From the NCBI GenBank assembly GCA_902762875.1, contig CACWPS010000013.1, positions 1 to 51,509 on the forward strand: a DNA stretch of 51,509 bases. Direction: 5' to 3'. Made by a program: the position numbers and the translations under genes. Below the pieces are notes generated by a model, which was given only the letters and a program-made list of their open reading frames with translations, was not told the origin of the DNA and made no database searches. Of this stretch, positions 1 through 7,456 are shown piece by piece. Within the stretch, counting starts at the first letter, position 1; each line of letters begins with the position of its first letter. This DNA comes from Oscillospiraceae bacterium (lineage in GTDB: Bacteria; Bacillota; Clostridia; Oscillospirales; Acutalibacteraceae).

Positions 1-53
1 ATAACACCGATTTTAAATTCTGCACTATAAACTTTGTTTTTTCTTTTACCCAT
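1..53 (-). CDS. IS3-family transposase OrfA, N-terminal fragment (cut by window edge)
   Basis: Only the first 17 codons are inside the window, starting at ATG 53-51. The translation MGKRKNKVYSAEFKIGV is the typical basic start of an IS3 OrfA helix-turn-helix protein, which binds the element ends. GGAGGTG lies 9 nt before the start codon and is paired with the terminal inverted repeat in the predicted hairpin. The frame runs off the left edge, so intactness and the OrfA/OrfB frameshift cannot be judged. Confidence 0.7.
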   Translation of the reverse strand, partial: MGKRKNKVYSAEFKIGV

Positions 54-99
54 AAAAATATGCACCTCCAAAAGTGTCTAACTTTTGGGGTGCATATCA
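1..99 (-). mobile_element. End of an IS3-family insertion sequence (left edge of window)
   Basis: Read on the minus strand, the element begins near position 99 with TGATATGCACCCC followed by AAAAGTTAGACA, which matches the usual IS3 (IS150-like) terminal inverted repeat. A transposase reading frame follows at once and leaves the window. The terminal repeat (82-97) is complementary to the stretch carrying the orfA ribosome binding site (58-74), so the end folds into a long hairpin. The exact boundary, 94 or 99, is uncertain by a few bases. The element interrupts the gene fragment at 100-342. Confidence 0.75.
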
Positions 100-342
100 G
101 TTCTGCTCGCATATCCGAATTATAATAATATGTATGAAGCCTCGGATACATATTATCCTAACAGTTTAAAAAATGTCAGCGAAAAAGCAGCTATACCTAT
201 AAGAAATAATATAATGATTGAAAAATCAGATACGGTAATCTGTTTTATTGAACGAAATACAGGCGGAGCCGCCCGCTATGTGCGAGCCGCCGAAATTCAC
301 GGACTTAAAATAATTAACCTCGCTCAGCGTTCTCAGATATAA
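100..342 (+). pseudogene. C-terminal fragment of a SLOG/DUF1273-like protein, interrupted by the IS
   Basis: An open frame of about 80 codons follows the IS end with no start codon of its own; a frame running back into the IS could only start at TTG 85. The segment around IEKSDTVICFIERNTGGAAR, then a run ending KIINL, resembles the end of SLOG/DUF1273-type Rossmann proteins, where 'xSDxVICxxE..GG' and a closing 'K.IINL' are common. Those proteins are thought to bind nucleotide ligands; I assign no function here. The N-terminal part should lie on the far side of the IS, outside the window. Family assignment rests on short motifs only. Confidence 0.5.
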
Positions 343-498
343 CCTATACCTCCCCTTTCACATTCCTCAAAATTTGAACATATTATGTAGTGTTGAAATT
401 TATTTGATTAATTTAGGGAAAGACAGGCAAAAATATAATTAGCCTGACGGACAGATAATTTCCGTCATTCATAATTACAATCGGAGTGTGAAACAGTA

Positions 499-855
499 AT
501 GAATATCAAGCGAGGAGATATTTACTATGCCGATTTAAGTCCGGTGGTAGGCTCTGAGCAGGGCGGCATCAGACCCGTACTTATAGTCCAAAACGATGTC
601 GGCAACAAATACAGTCCCACCGTTATAGCCGCCGCAATAACCAGCCAGCGGGACAAAACAAACCTTCCCACCCATATTTCGGTCAATGCCGACGGCTGCG
701 GGCTTGCAAAGGATTCTATTGTACTGCTTGAGCAGGTCCGAACAATAGACAAGCAGAGACTTAAAGAAAAAATGGGCTGTCTCGACACAGGTTCTATGGG
801 ACTTGTGGATAAGGCGCTTTCGGTAAGCTTCGGACTCGGCGGCACGGTAGGCTGA
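499..855 (+). CDS. MazF/PemK-family mRNA interferase toxin (EndoA-like)
   Basis: The 118-aa protein begins [23 protein letters not shown] and continues RPVLIVQND, the signature start of the MazF/PemK/NdoA fold: the conserved Arg of [13 protein letters not shown] and the later Thr/Ser in 'AAAITSQ'. Family members are sequence-specific endoribonucleases that cut single-stranded mRNA. Length is normal (about 115 aa). ATG 499 is preceded by a CGGAGTG ribosome site. In Bacillus the toxin gene directly follows its antitoxin (ndoAI); here the 156 bases upstream hold no antitoxin frame. A terminator follows at 874-905. It could be a solitary toxin with an antitoxin elsewhere. Confidence 0.9.
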   Translation: MNIKRGDIYYADLSPVVGSEQGGIRPVLIVQNDVGNKYSPTVIAAAITSQRDKTNLPTHISVNADGCGLAKDSIVLLEQVRTIDKQRLKEKMGCLDTGSMGLVDKALSVSFGLGGTVG

Positions 856-873
856 TAAATTAATAAAAGCGCA

Positions 874-905
874 AAAGAACTGCCCCGCAGGGCGGTTCTT
901 TTATT
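874..905 (+). terminator. Rho-independent terminator after the MazF-like gene
   Basis: AAAGAACTGCCC pairs with GGGCGGTTCTTT around a short CGCA loop and is followed by a T-rich run. It ends the toxin transcript before the convergent sigG gene. Confidence 0.8.
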
Positions 906-922
906 ATATATCTATATAAACA

Positions 923-946
923 GCGGAAAGCACAAACGCTTTCCGC
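923..946 (-). terminator. Hairpin downstream of sigG, probable terminator
   Basis: GCGGAAAGC (923-931) pairs with GCTTTCCGC (938-946) across a 6-base loop just past the sigG stop. On the minus strand the following bases are TGTTTATATAG, so the T-run is weak. Confidence 0.55.
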
Positions 947-953
947 CTTTCCT

Positions 954-1718
954 TTACTGCCTTATCCTTTGCAAAGCGCTTTTTTCAAGCCTTGATACCT
1001 GCGCTTGGGAAATGCCGATTTCTTCAGAAACCTCCATTTGTGTCTTGCCCTGCATAAAACGCAGGGACAAAATATGCTTTTCTCGCTCGCTTAAATTTTT
1101 TATCGCCTCTTTAAGAGCGATTTCGTCAAGCCAGTTGCGGTCATCGTTGTTATCCCCCACCTGGTCTAATACATATATCGTGTCGCCGCCGTCGGAATAA
1201 ACGGGGTCATAAAGCGAAATTGGGCTTACAATGCTTTCGAGGGCTATTACAACATCTTCTACCGGAATTTCCAACTCCCTTGCAATTTCCTGCACGGTAG
1301 GCTCGTTCTGATTCTTGCTTGTAAGCCGCTCCTTAACCTGCATCGCCTTATACGCCGTGTCCTTTATAGAACGGCTGACCCTCACCGAATTGTTATCCCT
1401 TAAATACCGCCTTATCTCCCCTATTATCATCGGAACGGCGTAGGTTGAAAAGCGGACATTTTGAGTTGTATCAAAATTATCTATTGATTTAATAAGGCCT
1501 ATACAGCCCACCTGAAACAAATCGTCAAGATTTTCGCCCCTGCCCGTAAAGCGCTGAATAACGCTTAAAACAAGCCTCAAATTTCCGTTTATCAGCTTGT
1601 CCCGCGCCGACTTATCGCCGGATTTAACCTTCTTTAAAAGCTCCTCCTTTTCCTTTTCCTTTAAAAGCGGCAGTTTTGAGGTATCGACCCCGCATATAAT
1701 TACCTTGTTGTTATACAT
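954..1718 (-). CDS. sigG: RNA polymerase sporulation-specific sigma factor SigG
   Basis: The 254-aa protein directs late forespore transcription during endospore formation. Its N-terminus contains CGVDTSKLP, the near-invariant SigG signature. Sigma region 2 follows (NLRLVLSVIQRF, DDLFQVGCIGL, FSTYAVPMIIGEIRRYLRD), then region 3 and region 4 (TQMEVSEEIGISQAQVSRLE). B. subtilis SigG is about 260 aa. I chose ATG 1718 because GGAGGTGCC precedes it and the family start aligns there; the frame is open up to 1931 but that extension looks non-coding. The usual spoIIGA-sigE genes are not beside it, so sigG here is monocistronic with a leader of up to about 280 bases. Confidence 0.97.
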   Translation of the reverse strand: MYNNKVIICGVDTSKLPLLKEKEKEELLKKVKSGDKSARDKLINGNLRLVLSVIQRFTGRGENLDDLFQVGCIGLIKSIDNFDTTQNVRFSTYAVPMIIGEIRRYLRDNNSVRVSRSIKDTAYKAMQVKERLTSKNQNEPTVQEIARELEIPVEDVVIALESIVSPISLYDPVYSDGGDTIYVLDQVGDNNDDRNWLDEIALKEAIKNLSEREKHILSLRFMQGKTQMEVSEEIGISQAQVSRLEKSALQRIRQ

Positions 1719-1836
1719 AACGGCACCTCCGTAATTCCTAATAAAATTATTACCGTTATATATAGCCAATAAACTCAAATTATTTTTTTCTTTTCGACAA
1801 ATTTCACTTGCATTCGCTTTATAAAAGCACATATAA

Positions 1837-1867
1837 ACGGAGCCGTCTTTTATTTTGACAGCTCCGT
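1837..1867 (-). other. 11-bp-stem hairpin in the sigG 5' leader
   Basis: ACGGAGCCGTC (1837-1847) and GACAGCTCCGT (1857-1867) form an 11-bp stem (one G-U) with a 9-base loop, about 120 bases upstream of the sigG start. On the minus strand it is followed by TTATATG, not a long T-run. It could terminate weakly after the phosphatidyltransferase gene or be part of the sigG leader. The surrounding 286-base gap (1719-2004) shows no convincing gene, and I could not identify a sigma-F/sigma-G promoter with confidence. Confidence 0.6.
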
Positions 1868-2004
1868 GATAATTTAATATGAAAACTTTTTTAAGAAGTT
1901 CCTCTGAGTGCCCTGCCCGAATACACCGCATAGCATTTTGCTTCGATTAGATTTATATGGTTTTTTCTTGACTTGACCCCTCCTATTCTGATACAAGCCA
2001 TTCT

Positions 2005-2565
2005 TTATTTATAAAAAATTGATTTTGTATTTGGGCAGTAATCTTTACTGCGAATGTGAATAACCAGCTCTTCTAAGGATGATACCGCCGCAACAGCGCA
2101 TACTATCCGGCAGAATACTGCGGTAAAGTCAGTAATAAGGAAAAACGGAATTAAGAACACAGCGGCACCGGTCAGTTTGTTAAGATATGTATGCATTGAT
2201 GCGAACAGACGGTATTTAATTGCGGCAGTTATATATGCCGAGACTCGTATACAAATAATAACCGCAACAGCATACCAGATTTCGCTTGGCAGTTTTGTTA
2301 TAAGAATCGGCAGGACTCGAATCAATATTACCGTATAGAACAATAAATCGGCAATACTGTCAAGCCTCGCACCGAAATCGTCGGCAGTATTTGTTTTTCG
2401 GGCAATCAGACCGTCCAGCACATCTGTAAGTCCGGTAAAGGCGTAAAGAATGAAGAAGCCTGCCGTAAGGGGGCTTAAAAACAACAGCATAATCGTCCCC
2501 GCAATGCGAATCAGGGTGATAATATCTGCCGCATTCAGCCGATGTTTATTTTGATTTTTGTCCAT
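2005..2565 (-). CDS. CDP-alcohol phosphatidyltransferase family protein (PgsA/PssA-like)
   Basis: The 186-aa membrane protein carries the complete family signature: DG, two residues, AR, eight residues, G, three residues, D, three residues, D (DGLIARKTNTADDFGARLD then SIAD). These Asp residues bind the divalent metals used to transfer a phosphatidyl group from CDP-diacylglycerol to an alcohol. About four to six hydrophobic segments fit the fold. Start ATG 2565 is preferred over 2580 because GGAG lies 6 nt before it. The alcohol substrate (glycerol-3-phosphate, serine, inositol) cannot be told from the sequence. The upstream DNA is a probable MITE, which may have displaced or supplied the promoter. 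Confidence 0.88.
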   Translation of the reverse strand: MDKNQNKHRLNAADIITLIRIAGTIMLLFLSPLTAGFFILYAFTGLTDVLDGLIARKTNTADDFGARLDSIADLLFYTVILIRVLPILITKLPSEIWYAVAVIICIRVSAYITAAIKYRLFASMHTYLNKLTGAAVFLIPFFLITDFTAVFCRIVCAVAAVSSLEELVIHIRSKDYCPNTKSIFYK

Positions 2566-2584
2566 AGCTTTCTCCGTCAATAAC

Positions 2585-2735
2585 TATAATGACTATAGAA
2601 TATCGAAACGCCGTAGAGCGTTTCGATAAGCCGATTTTATCGGCTTTTGCGAATTCAAATAAGTAACTTTTTGAATTCGCTCTATATTCATTGCAATGGG
2701 TATAGACAAATTTTCGACTATCTATAACCATTATA
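2585..2735. mobile_element. Probable MITE (151 bp) with imperfect terminal inverted repeats and TA flanks
   Basis: The left end starting TATAATGACTATAGA (2585) and the reverse complement of the right end starting TATAATGGTTATAGA (2735) match at 19 of 24 positions. Both ends carry TA, the target duplicated by IS630/Tc1-mariner-type transposases. Inside are three consecutive hairpins: TATCGAAACGC / GCGTTTCGATA (2601-2628), AAGCCGAT / ATCGGCTT (2628-2646) and GCGAATTCAAA / its complement (2649-2680). There is no transposase gene. It fills the gap between the ABC permease and the phosphatidyltransferase gene. Confidence 0.55.
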
Positions 2736-2766
2736 TCCTTTTTACGAATAGAAAGTGTATCATTTT

Positions 2767-4368
2767 CTACAGCTGAGCAAACAGGCTACTGCCCCTCTTT
2801 TTAATCCAGAGGTAAAGTAGGGCGCACAAGGCAAGGGTTACCGCTCCGAATATGCTCATATAGCCCACAAAGCCCAGTCTCCAGCCATTTAAGAGCATAA
2901 AGCCCGCACACATAAGGGCGGTATACCCAAAGCCGCTGAAAAGTGCTATGGTCACACAGGCGCTTTGCTTTATGGGGGTTATTTCATTGGTCCAGTTAAG
3001 ATTGGGCATTTTAAGTCCCAAAAACAACCCGAACAGCGCCGAAAGCAGGGCATATAACATTGGAACGAGCACCGTCAAAAGCAGTTCTAAGGGTGTATAA
3101 GGATAGATAAATGCAAGGCAAACGGTGCAGAACAGCACGGGAATACCCGTGAGAATCAACTGCACACTAAGCTTCGCCCGCAGTACCTGCCACGGGGTTA
3201 TGGGCAGAGACTGCATAAGCCACAGGCTCTTGCCCTCAAGGGATACCGAGGGCGCCGCCATATCGTTCATAGAGGCAAGCAAACATACCGCCCCGCAAAG
3301 CAGTACAGGGGCACAGCCCGCCCGTGTGCCGAATATCTCATTTAATGCCGAAATCACAGCCCCGCCCTGCCAAAGAAGCATTACGCCCGCAATCGGCAAC
3401 ATCAATATGCCGAGACCGCAGTTAAGCATATAGTTGGGGCTGGAAGTAAAGCGTCCGAATTCCTTTGCTAAAAGTGCCGCGGCAATGCTTTTCTGCTTTA
3501 CTGCGGTTTCTTTGTATACCTTCTTGGCAGTATGTCCCGAGGAGGTGGCGATTTTTAAAAAGCTACGGGAAATAAGTGCCCACATAAGGGCAAAAAGAGC
3601 GAGAATTGCCAATGACACAATCAGCATTGCAAAAGCGTCCCCTGCCCCGACCTTACCGAACAGGTAAAGGGGATAAGCCGAGCCTTTAATTTTATCGCCG
3701 TAAACGGCGGCATTCATAAGCAAATCTTCAATTAAGGTTTGTGCTTTGAAATAGAAGAAATAGTACCCGCCGATAAAGGCTAAGGAAATCACAACCGTAA
3801 TAAAGCTTTTGTTTTTGAGTTTCAGGCTGATTTTTGCCACAACCCATCCCAGCGCACAGGAAAGGGTTAGAACAAAGACGGAAATCAGAAATATTATAAG
3901 CAGGCCGCCGAATATCACGCTAACCGATACGGGTGCGGTTGCCCAGTAAACAATAACTGCGGGGAGAATAACAACCAACGAATACATAAGCCCCATAAGA
4001 TAGACGGTAAGCAGACGGGATGTTATAATTACATTGACAGGAATCGGCATTGACAGCAGAAGGTCATTATCCTTAGAAAGATAAAGTGACGAATAGGTAT
4101 TAAAGACACTGCCGAAAACCCCCAGCAGTACAGAAAGCAAGCCCATAATTGCAAAGTAGAGCCAGTCCATACCGGCAGCCATAAACGCTCCGCATATAGC
4201 CAAAGAGAGAGTAGTAAACATTCCGCCCAATAATCCCACCATTATGCACACAAAAAAGATGAGGTATGCGGCTGTTCCCGCTTTGGAGCGGGAGCGGTTC
4301 TTTTTTGCATCATAAAAATAACTGCGGAATATCTCGGTCATTTGTTTTTTGAGAAGAACACTCAGCAT
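2767..4368 (-). CDS. ABC-2-type transporter permease (12-TM-class exporter)
   Basis: The 533-aa protein consists almost wholly of hydrophobic segments in two similar halves separated by a hydrophilic stretch near residues 270-300 (HTAKKVYKETAVKQKS). There is no nucleotide-binding domain; the partner ATPase is the upstream gene, whose stop overlaps this start by 7 bp. The N-terminal half has the 'YLSKDNDLLLSMPIPVNVI' coupling-helix-like segment, and a similar 'KSLWLMQSLPITPWQVL' occurs in the second half, as in Firmicutes ABC exporters of the YheH/EcsB-like type. The substrate is unknown. It is the last gene of the TetR operon. Confidence 0.85.
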   Translation of the reverse strand: MLSVLLKKQMTEIFRSYFYDAKKNRSRSKAGTAAYLIFFVCIMVGLLGGMFTTLSLAICGAFMAAGMDWLYFAIMGLLSVLLGVFGSVFNTYSSLYLSKDNDLLLSMPIPVNVIITSRLLTVYLMGLMYSLVVILPAVIVYWATAPVSVSVIFGGLLIIFLISVFVLTLSCALGWVVAKISLKLKNKSFITVVISLAFIGGYYFFYFKAQTLIEDLLMNAAVYGDKIKGSAYPLYLFGKVGAGDAFAMLIVSLAILALFALMWALISRSFLKIATSSGHTAKKVYKETAVKQKSIAAALLAKEFGRFTSSPNYMLNCGLGILMLPIAGVMLLWQGGAVISALNEIFGTRAGCAPVLLCGAVCLLASMNDMAAPSVSLEGKSLWLMQSLPITPWQVLRAKLSVQLILTGIPVLFCTVCLAFIYPYTPLELLLTVLVPMLYALLSALFGLFLGLKMPNLNWTNEITPIKQSACVTIALFSGFGYTALMCAGFMLLNGWRLGFVGYMSIFGAVTLALCALLYLWIKKRGSSLFAQL

Positions 4369-5075
4369 ACTTCTTCCTCCAGCTCAAGGAATACTTCCTC
4401 TAAAGAGTCGTCCCCCTTGACCTCCTCCATTGTACCCGAACGGACAAGCCTTCCACCCTTGATAATTGCCACCTTGTCGCAGAGTTTTTCGGCAACCTCA
4501 AGCACATGGGTGGAGAAGAAGATTGCCCCGCCTTCGTCGCAGACCTCACGCATCATACCTTTAAGAAGATGAGAGGCTTTGGGGTCAAGACCAACAAAGG
4601 GTTCGTCCATAATAATAAGCTTAGGACTGTGAAGCCACGCCGCAATAATAGCCAGCTTCTGTTTCATACCGTGGGAATAGGCGGCGATGGGCTGGGCTAA
4701 ATCGGCTGTCAGCTCAAAAAGCTCCGAATATTTGCGGATGCGCTCCTTGCGGTCCGCGGCACTTACCCCGAAAACATCAGCGATGAAATTAAGATATTTT
4801 ATACCGCTCATATAGTCGTACAAATCGGGATTGTCGGGGATATAGGCAATATCCCGTTTGCAGTCCAGCGGAGAAGTGCAGACAGATTTTCCGCCTATTA
4901 AAATTTCCCCCTTATCAAACTGCAAAATACCCGCCACAGCCTTTAGAGTGGTGGTTTTGCCCGCCCCGTTGTGGCCGATAAAACCGTATATCTCACCGGG
5001 ATTAATATGTAAGCTCAAATCATCTACGGCTTTTTTCTCGCCGTAGGCTTTTGTTAAGTGTTCAATTTTAAGCAT
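4362..5075 (-). CDS. ABC transporter ATP-binding protein
   Basis: This 237-aa cytoplasmic ATPase has Walker A GHNGAGKTT near residue 34, a signature segment in the form YSHGMKQKL, Walker B LIIMDEP with the catalytic Glu, and the switch His in STHVLEV. It should power the adjacent permease; the genes overlap by 7 bp, which suggests translational coupling. ATG 5075 follows GGAGGAAAGAACA (spacing about 7). The operon context with a LiaF-like and a DUF4097 protein hints at envelope stress or antimicrobial-peptide export, but that is inference. Confidence 0.93.
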   Translation of the reverse strand: MLKIEHLTKAYGEKKAVDDLSLHINPGEIYGFIGHNGAGKTTTLKAVAGILQFDKGEILIGGKSVCTSPLDCKRDIAYIPDNPDLYDYMSGIKYLNFIADVFGVSAADRKERIRKYSELFELTADLAQPIAAYSHGMKQKLAIIAAWLHSPKLIIMDEPFVGLDPKASHLLKGMMREVCDEGGAIFFSTHVLEVAEKLCDKVAIIKGGRLVRSGTMEEVKGDDSLEEVFLELEEEVC

Positions 5076-5121
5076 TGTTCTTTCCTCCGATTTGAATTTA
5101 ACTTATTCCGCAATGACTTTA

Positions 5122-5955
5122 TCAAAACTCTGTCACAGTTCCGTCCTCTGAAAAGTCAATGCTTATTGCTCCGACGCCGCCGTCGATTTCAACAATGCTT
5201 TCACCCGAGCCGTAAACCGCATCGTCTGCCATTTCTTCGCTCTGGAGCTTTGCTGTACCTATACCCTTGTCAAGCTCTATTTTATAGTCGGCTTTACTGC
5301 CTAAAAGGATTATATTCGTTTCACCGACGCCCATATCAAGCTCGCTTTTTCTCTCGATACGGCTTTTAAGTGTAAGCTTTCCCACACCCATATCAAGCTT
5401 TAGATTGCAAAGCCTTCCGCCATCTATGCTAAGCTCCCCTGCACCGCCGTCAATATTGGCACGTGAGTTTGCAGTTAGGTTTTTAATATCCGCTCTTCCT
5501 GCACCTAAAGAAAGCTCCAACACATCGCACGCCAAAGCTTCTATTTCAACCTTACCCGCGCCTGTATCAATTTCGGCTTCATCAAAAACGAAGCTTTCGG
5601 GAACCGTTAAAATAACCGTTATCCCTTTTGGGGAAACCGCAAAGAATTTCTTGGTTTCGCTTACAGTAAGCTTACCGTTATTTGTCTTTACGGAAATATA
5701 TTTGTGATTGCTTTGAACCTCAAATTTATCTCCGGTTTGTATTTTCAGCTCTGCACCGCTTAAATCCACCGAAAGAGAGATGATTTCACCCTCAACCGAA
5801 TAGGTCTGCATTTCGCTGGGGGTTTCTTTTTCTTTTCCCGAAAGAAGAAATGAAATACCGGTAAGTCCCGTTATTATTCCCCCTATAATGGTGACTATCA
5901 AGAAAATTGCCAATGCAAAAGCCACATATTTTATTACCTTTTGAAATGATGTCAT
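5122..5955 (-). CDS. DUF4097-family beta-strand-repeat membrane protein
   Basis: The 277-aa protein has one N-terminal membrane segment (about residues 8-32), then a long run of short repeats alternating beta strands and glycines (DTGAGKVEIEAL, LSLGAGRADIKNL, DGGAGELSIDGG, DMGVGKLTL, DMGVGETNI, DKGIGTAKL, DGGVGAISI). This regular pattern is that of DUF4097 adhesin-like beta-helix domains, expected outside the membrane. Its start overlaps the upstream LiaF-like gene by 4 bp (ATGA). Such proteins accompany LiaF- and PspC-like envelope sensors. The molecular role is unknown. Confidence 0.85.
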   Translation of the reverse strand: MTSFQKVIKYVAFALAIFLIVTIIGGIITGLTGISFLLSGKEKETPSEMQTYSVEGEIISLSVDLSGAELKIQTGDKFEVQSNHKYISVKTNNGKLTVSETKKFFAVSPKGITVILTVPESFVFDEAEIDTGAGKVEIEALACDVLELSLGAGRADIKNLTANSRANIDGGAGELSIDGGRLCNLKLDMGVGKLTLKSRIERKSELDMGVGETNIILLGSKADYKIELDKGIGTAKLQSEEMADDAVYGSGESIVEIDGGVGAISIDFSEDGTVTEF

Positions 5956-6635
5956 TTAATTTCAACTCCCCCGAATATGCAGGTTGCGTTTATGTATAAA
6001 GTGACCGCACCCTCAATGTAGGGCTGATGCTTTTTCTCGGAAACTCCGCCGAAAACGGAATTTGAAGTAATTTTTACATTGATATTGTCGGGAACATAAA
6101 TATCAATTCCGCCGAAAATTGCAGAGGCGGTAACAGCGCAGTCCTTTTCGATAATTGCGTGCCTTAAGTCGCACTTAACACCGCCGAAAACGGCATTAAG
6201 CTCTGCACCCTCAAACACCTCACCGTCAAAATTAAGATCCTGACCCGAAAAGGTTGCAGTGCCGCTTTTTACATTGTCCCCGTTCTTTTGGGACTCTACA
6301 AGCATTTTAGTCGCCTTGTCGCCGAAAATCGCCGTAAAAATCAGCTTTAAACCGATGATTACAATAATTGCGGGAATTGCTAATTTCCAAAGCATATCAA
6401 AGTCCAGCACATTTTGACAGCAAAGCAGTAAAAATACACCTATCAAAAGGCCAATGATATTGCCCATTTTTTCCCGCTCGCTGAAAATACCGATGAAACA
6501 GGGAACTATAATAAACAGCGTCCACCAGCCGTCAAAGAAAACCGTAATATCGGTAATACCAAAGGCATTAAGGGCGAAGATTCCGCCCACTAATATAAGT
6601 ACTACACCCCATAAAATTTTACTTAATTTTTTCAT
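5952..6635 (-). CDS. LiaF-like membrane protein (LiaI/LiaF transmembrane region plus beta-roll C-terminal domain)
   Basis: The 227-aa protein starts with about four closely spaced hydrophobic helices (residues 5-110) and ends with a beta-rich domain containing repeated FGG motifs (NAVFGGVKCDL, SAIFGGIDIYVP, NSVFGGVSE, TCIFGGVEIK). That is the layout of LiaF (DUF2154-type, cell-wall-active antibiotics response) proteins, which in Bacillus inhibit the LiaRS envelope-stress system. Here no two-component system is nearby; the upstream regulator is TetR-type. Start ATG 6635 lies 15 bp after tetR. Confidence 0.85.
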   Translation of the reverse strand: MKKLSKILWGVVLILVGGIFALNAFGITDITVFFDGWWTLFIIVPCFIGIFSEREKMGNIIGLLIGVFLLLCCQNVLDFDMLWKLAIPAIIVIIGLKLIFTAIFGDKATKMLVESQKNGDNVKSGTATFSGQDLNFDGEVFEGAELNAVFGGVKCDLRHAIIEKDCAVTASAIFGGIDIYVPDNINVKITSNSVFGGVSEKKHQPYIEGAVTLYINATCIFGGVEIK

Positions 6636-6650
6636 ACTTAATCAATCCTT

Positions 6651-7301
6651 TCAATCATTTTTCTTTTGAGGCAATATTGCAAAATCATAAGAATTAAGCA
6701 TTTCTTGAGCCGTTTCCAAATTCAAGCTGCCGTCACGCAGCTTATCGGTTATCACAATGCCAATACAGACCCGACTTAAATGACGGCTGACCGCCTCCTT
6801 TGAAAAACTGCTTTTATCGGTAATGACATATGCCGAAATGCCGTTAGCAAAAATAATCATTTCATTCAGCAAATTCTCCGCATCAGGCTTTGACAGTTCA
6901 AATTGGTTCATAATTTCTTCTACAAGGGGTATAAAGATACCTTCAAACTCCTGCTTAAACCGTGCATAGGGGCTGTGCTCTTTGCCTTTAGTAAGAAACA
7001 GTAGCCGAAACAGATTAGGCTCCTCTGCCGCAAAGCTGACGCACCGCATACCGAACTCCTTAAAGGAGGGGGAATAATCAAAAATATCCGCCATATATTC
7101 TCGGTATTTTTCTTTTGCCAGACTTCGCACCTCCTCCCTTAACTCCTCCATACTGCTCCAGATTGTGAAAATCGGGGAAGATGAAGTGTTAAGGCATTTG
7201 CCCACCTCTCTTGCCACAACAGCGTCAATTCCCTTTTGACGGGTTATCTCATAGGCTGCGGCTACAATTTCCTCCTTTGTGTATTTCGGTTTTGGGGGCA
7301 C
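6651..7301 (-). CDS. TetR-family transcriptional regulator, first gene of the envelope/ABC operon
   Basis: The 216-aa protein has an N-terminal TetR helix-turn-helix (IVAAAYEITRQKGIDAVVAREVGKCL) and a variable C-terminal ligand-binding region. The recognition helix is unusual (NTSSSPIFTIWSSMEELREEV), but the pattern and spacing are TetR-like. It heads a minus-strand operon with the LiaF-like, DUF4097 and two ABC genes, with gaps of 15, -4, 46 and -7 bp. A consensus promoter and an inverted repeat at its -10 region suggest it represses its own operon. The inducer is unknown. Confidence 0.88.
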   Translation of the reverse strand: MPPKPKYTKEEIVAAAYEITRQKGIDAVVAREVGKCLNTSSSPIFTIWSSMEELREEVRSLAKEKYREYMADIFDYSPSFKEFGMRCVSFAAEEPNLFRLLFLTKGKEHSPYARFKQEFEGIFIPLVEEIMNQFELSKPDAENLLNEMIIFANGISAYVITDKSSFSKEAVSRHLSRVCIGIVITDKLRDGSLNLETAQEMLNSYDFAILPQKKND

Positions 7302-7337
7302 TATATCATCTCCTTTTCAAAGCGTTTGTTTCGTAAC

Positions 7338-7391
7338 ATACATTTTATAACATCCGTTATGTATTATAGCAGATGTCTTCTTTTATGTCAA
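7338..7391 (-). promoter_or_regulatory. Consensus sigma-A promoter with candidate TetR operator
   Basis: On the minus strand TTGACA (7391-7386) is followed after exactly 17 bp by TATAAT (7368-7363), a perfect consensus. An inverted repeat ATACAT, 15 bp, ATGTAT (7338-7364) begins inside the -10 box and covers the start of transcription, a good place for repression by the TetR protein encoded first in the operon. Confidence 0.85.
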
Positions 7392-7402
7392 TACATATTC
7401 TT

Positions 7403-7437
7403 AAAAATAATAAAAACCCGCCATTTTGACGGGTTTG
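7403..7437 (-). terminator. Rho-independent terminator of the beta-helix/DUF5107 operon
   Basis: On the minus strand AAACCCGTC pairs with GGCGGGTTT and is followed by TTATTATTTTT, 20 bp past the stop of the beta-helix gene and just upstream of the tetR promoter. Confidence 0.8.
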
Positions 7438-7456
7438 GTATGCAAATAAAGCTACA

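Noticed and set aside
1719-1931. N-terminal extension of SigG by 71 codons
   Set aside because: The family start CGVDTSKLP is directly after ATG 1718 with GGAGGTG upstream; the extension includes a hairpin and has no homologous look.
2546-2731. 61-codon frame upstream of the phosphatidyltransferase gene
   Set aside because: It lies inside the MITE-like palindromes and overlaps the real gene in another frame, with no ribosome site.
4362-5075. Sugar importer role for the ABC genes at 2767-5075
   Set aside because: There is no solute-binding protein, and the permease is of ABC-2 exporter type under a TetR repressor.
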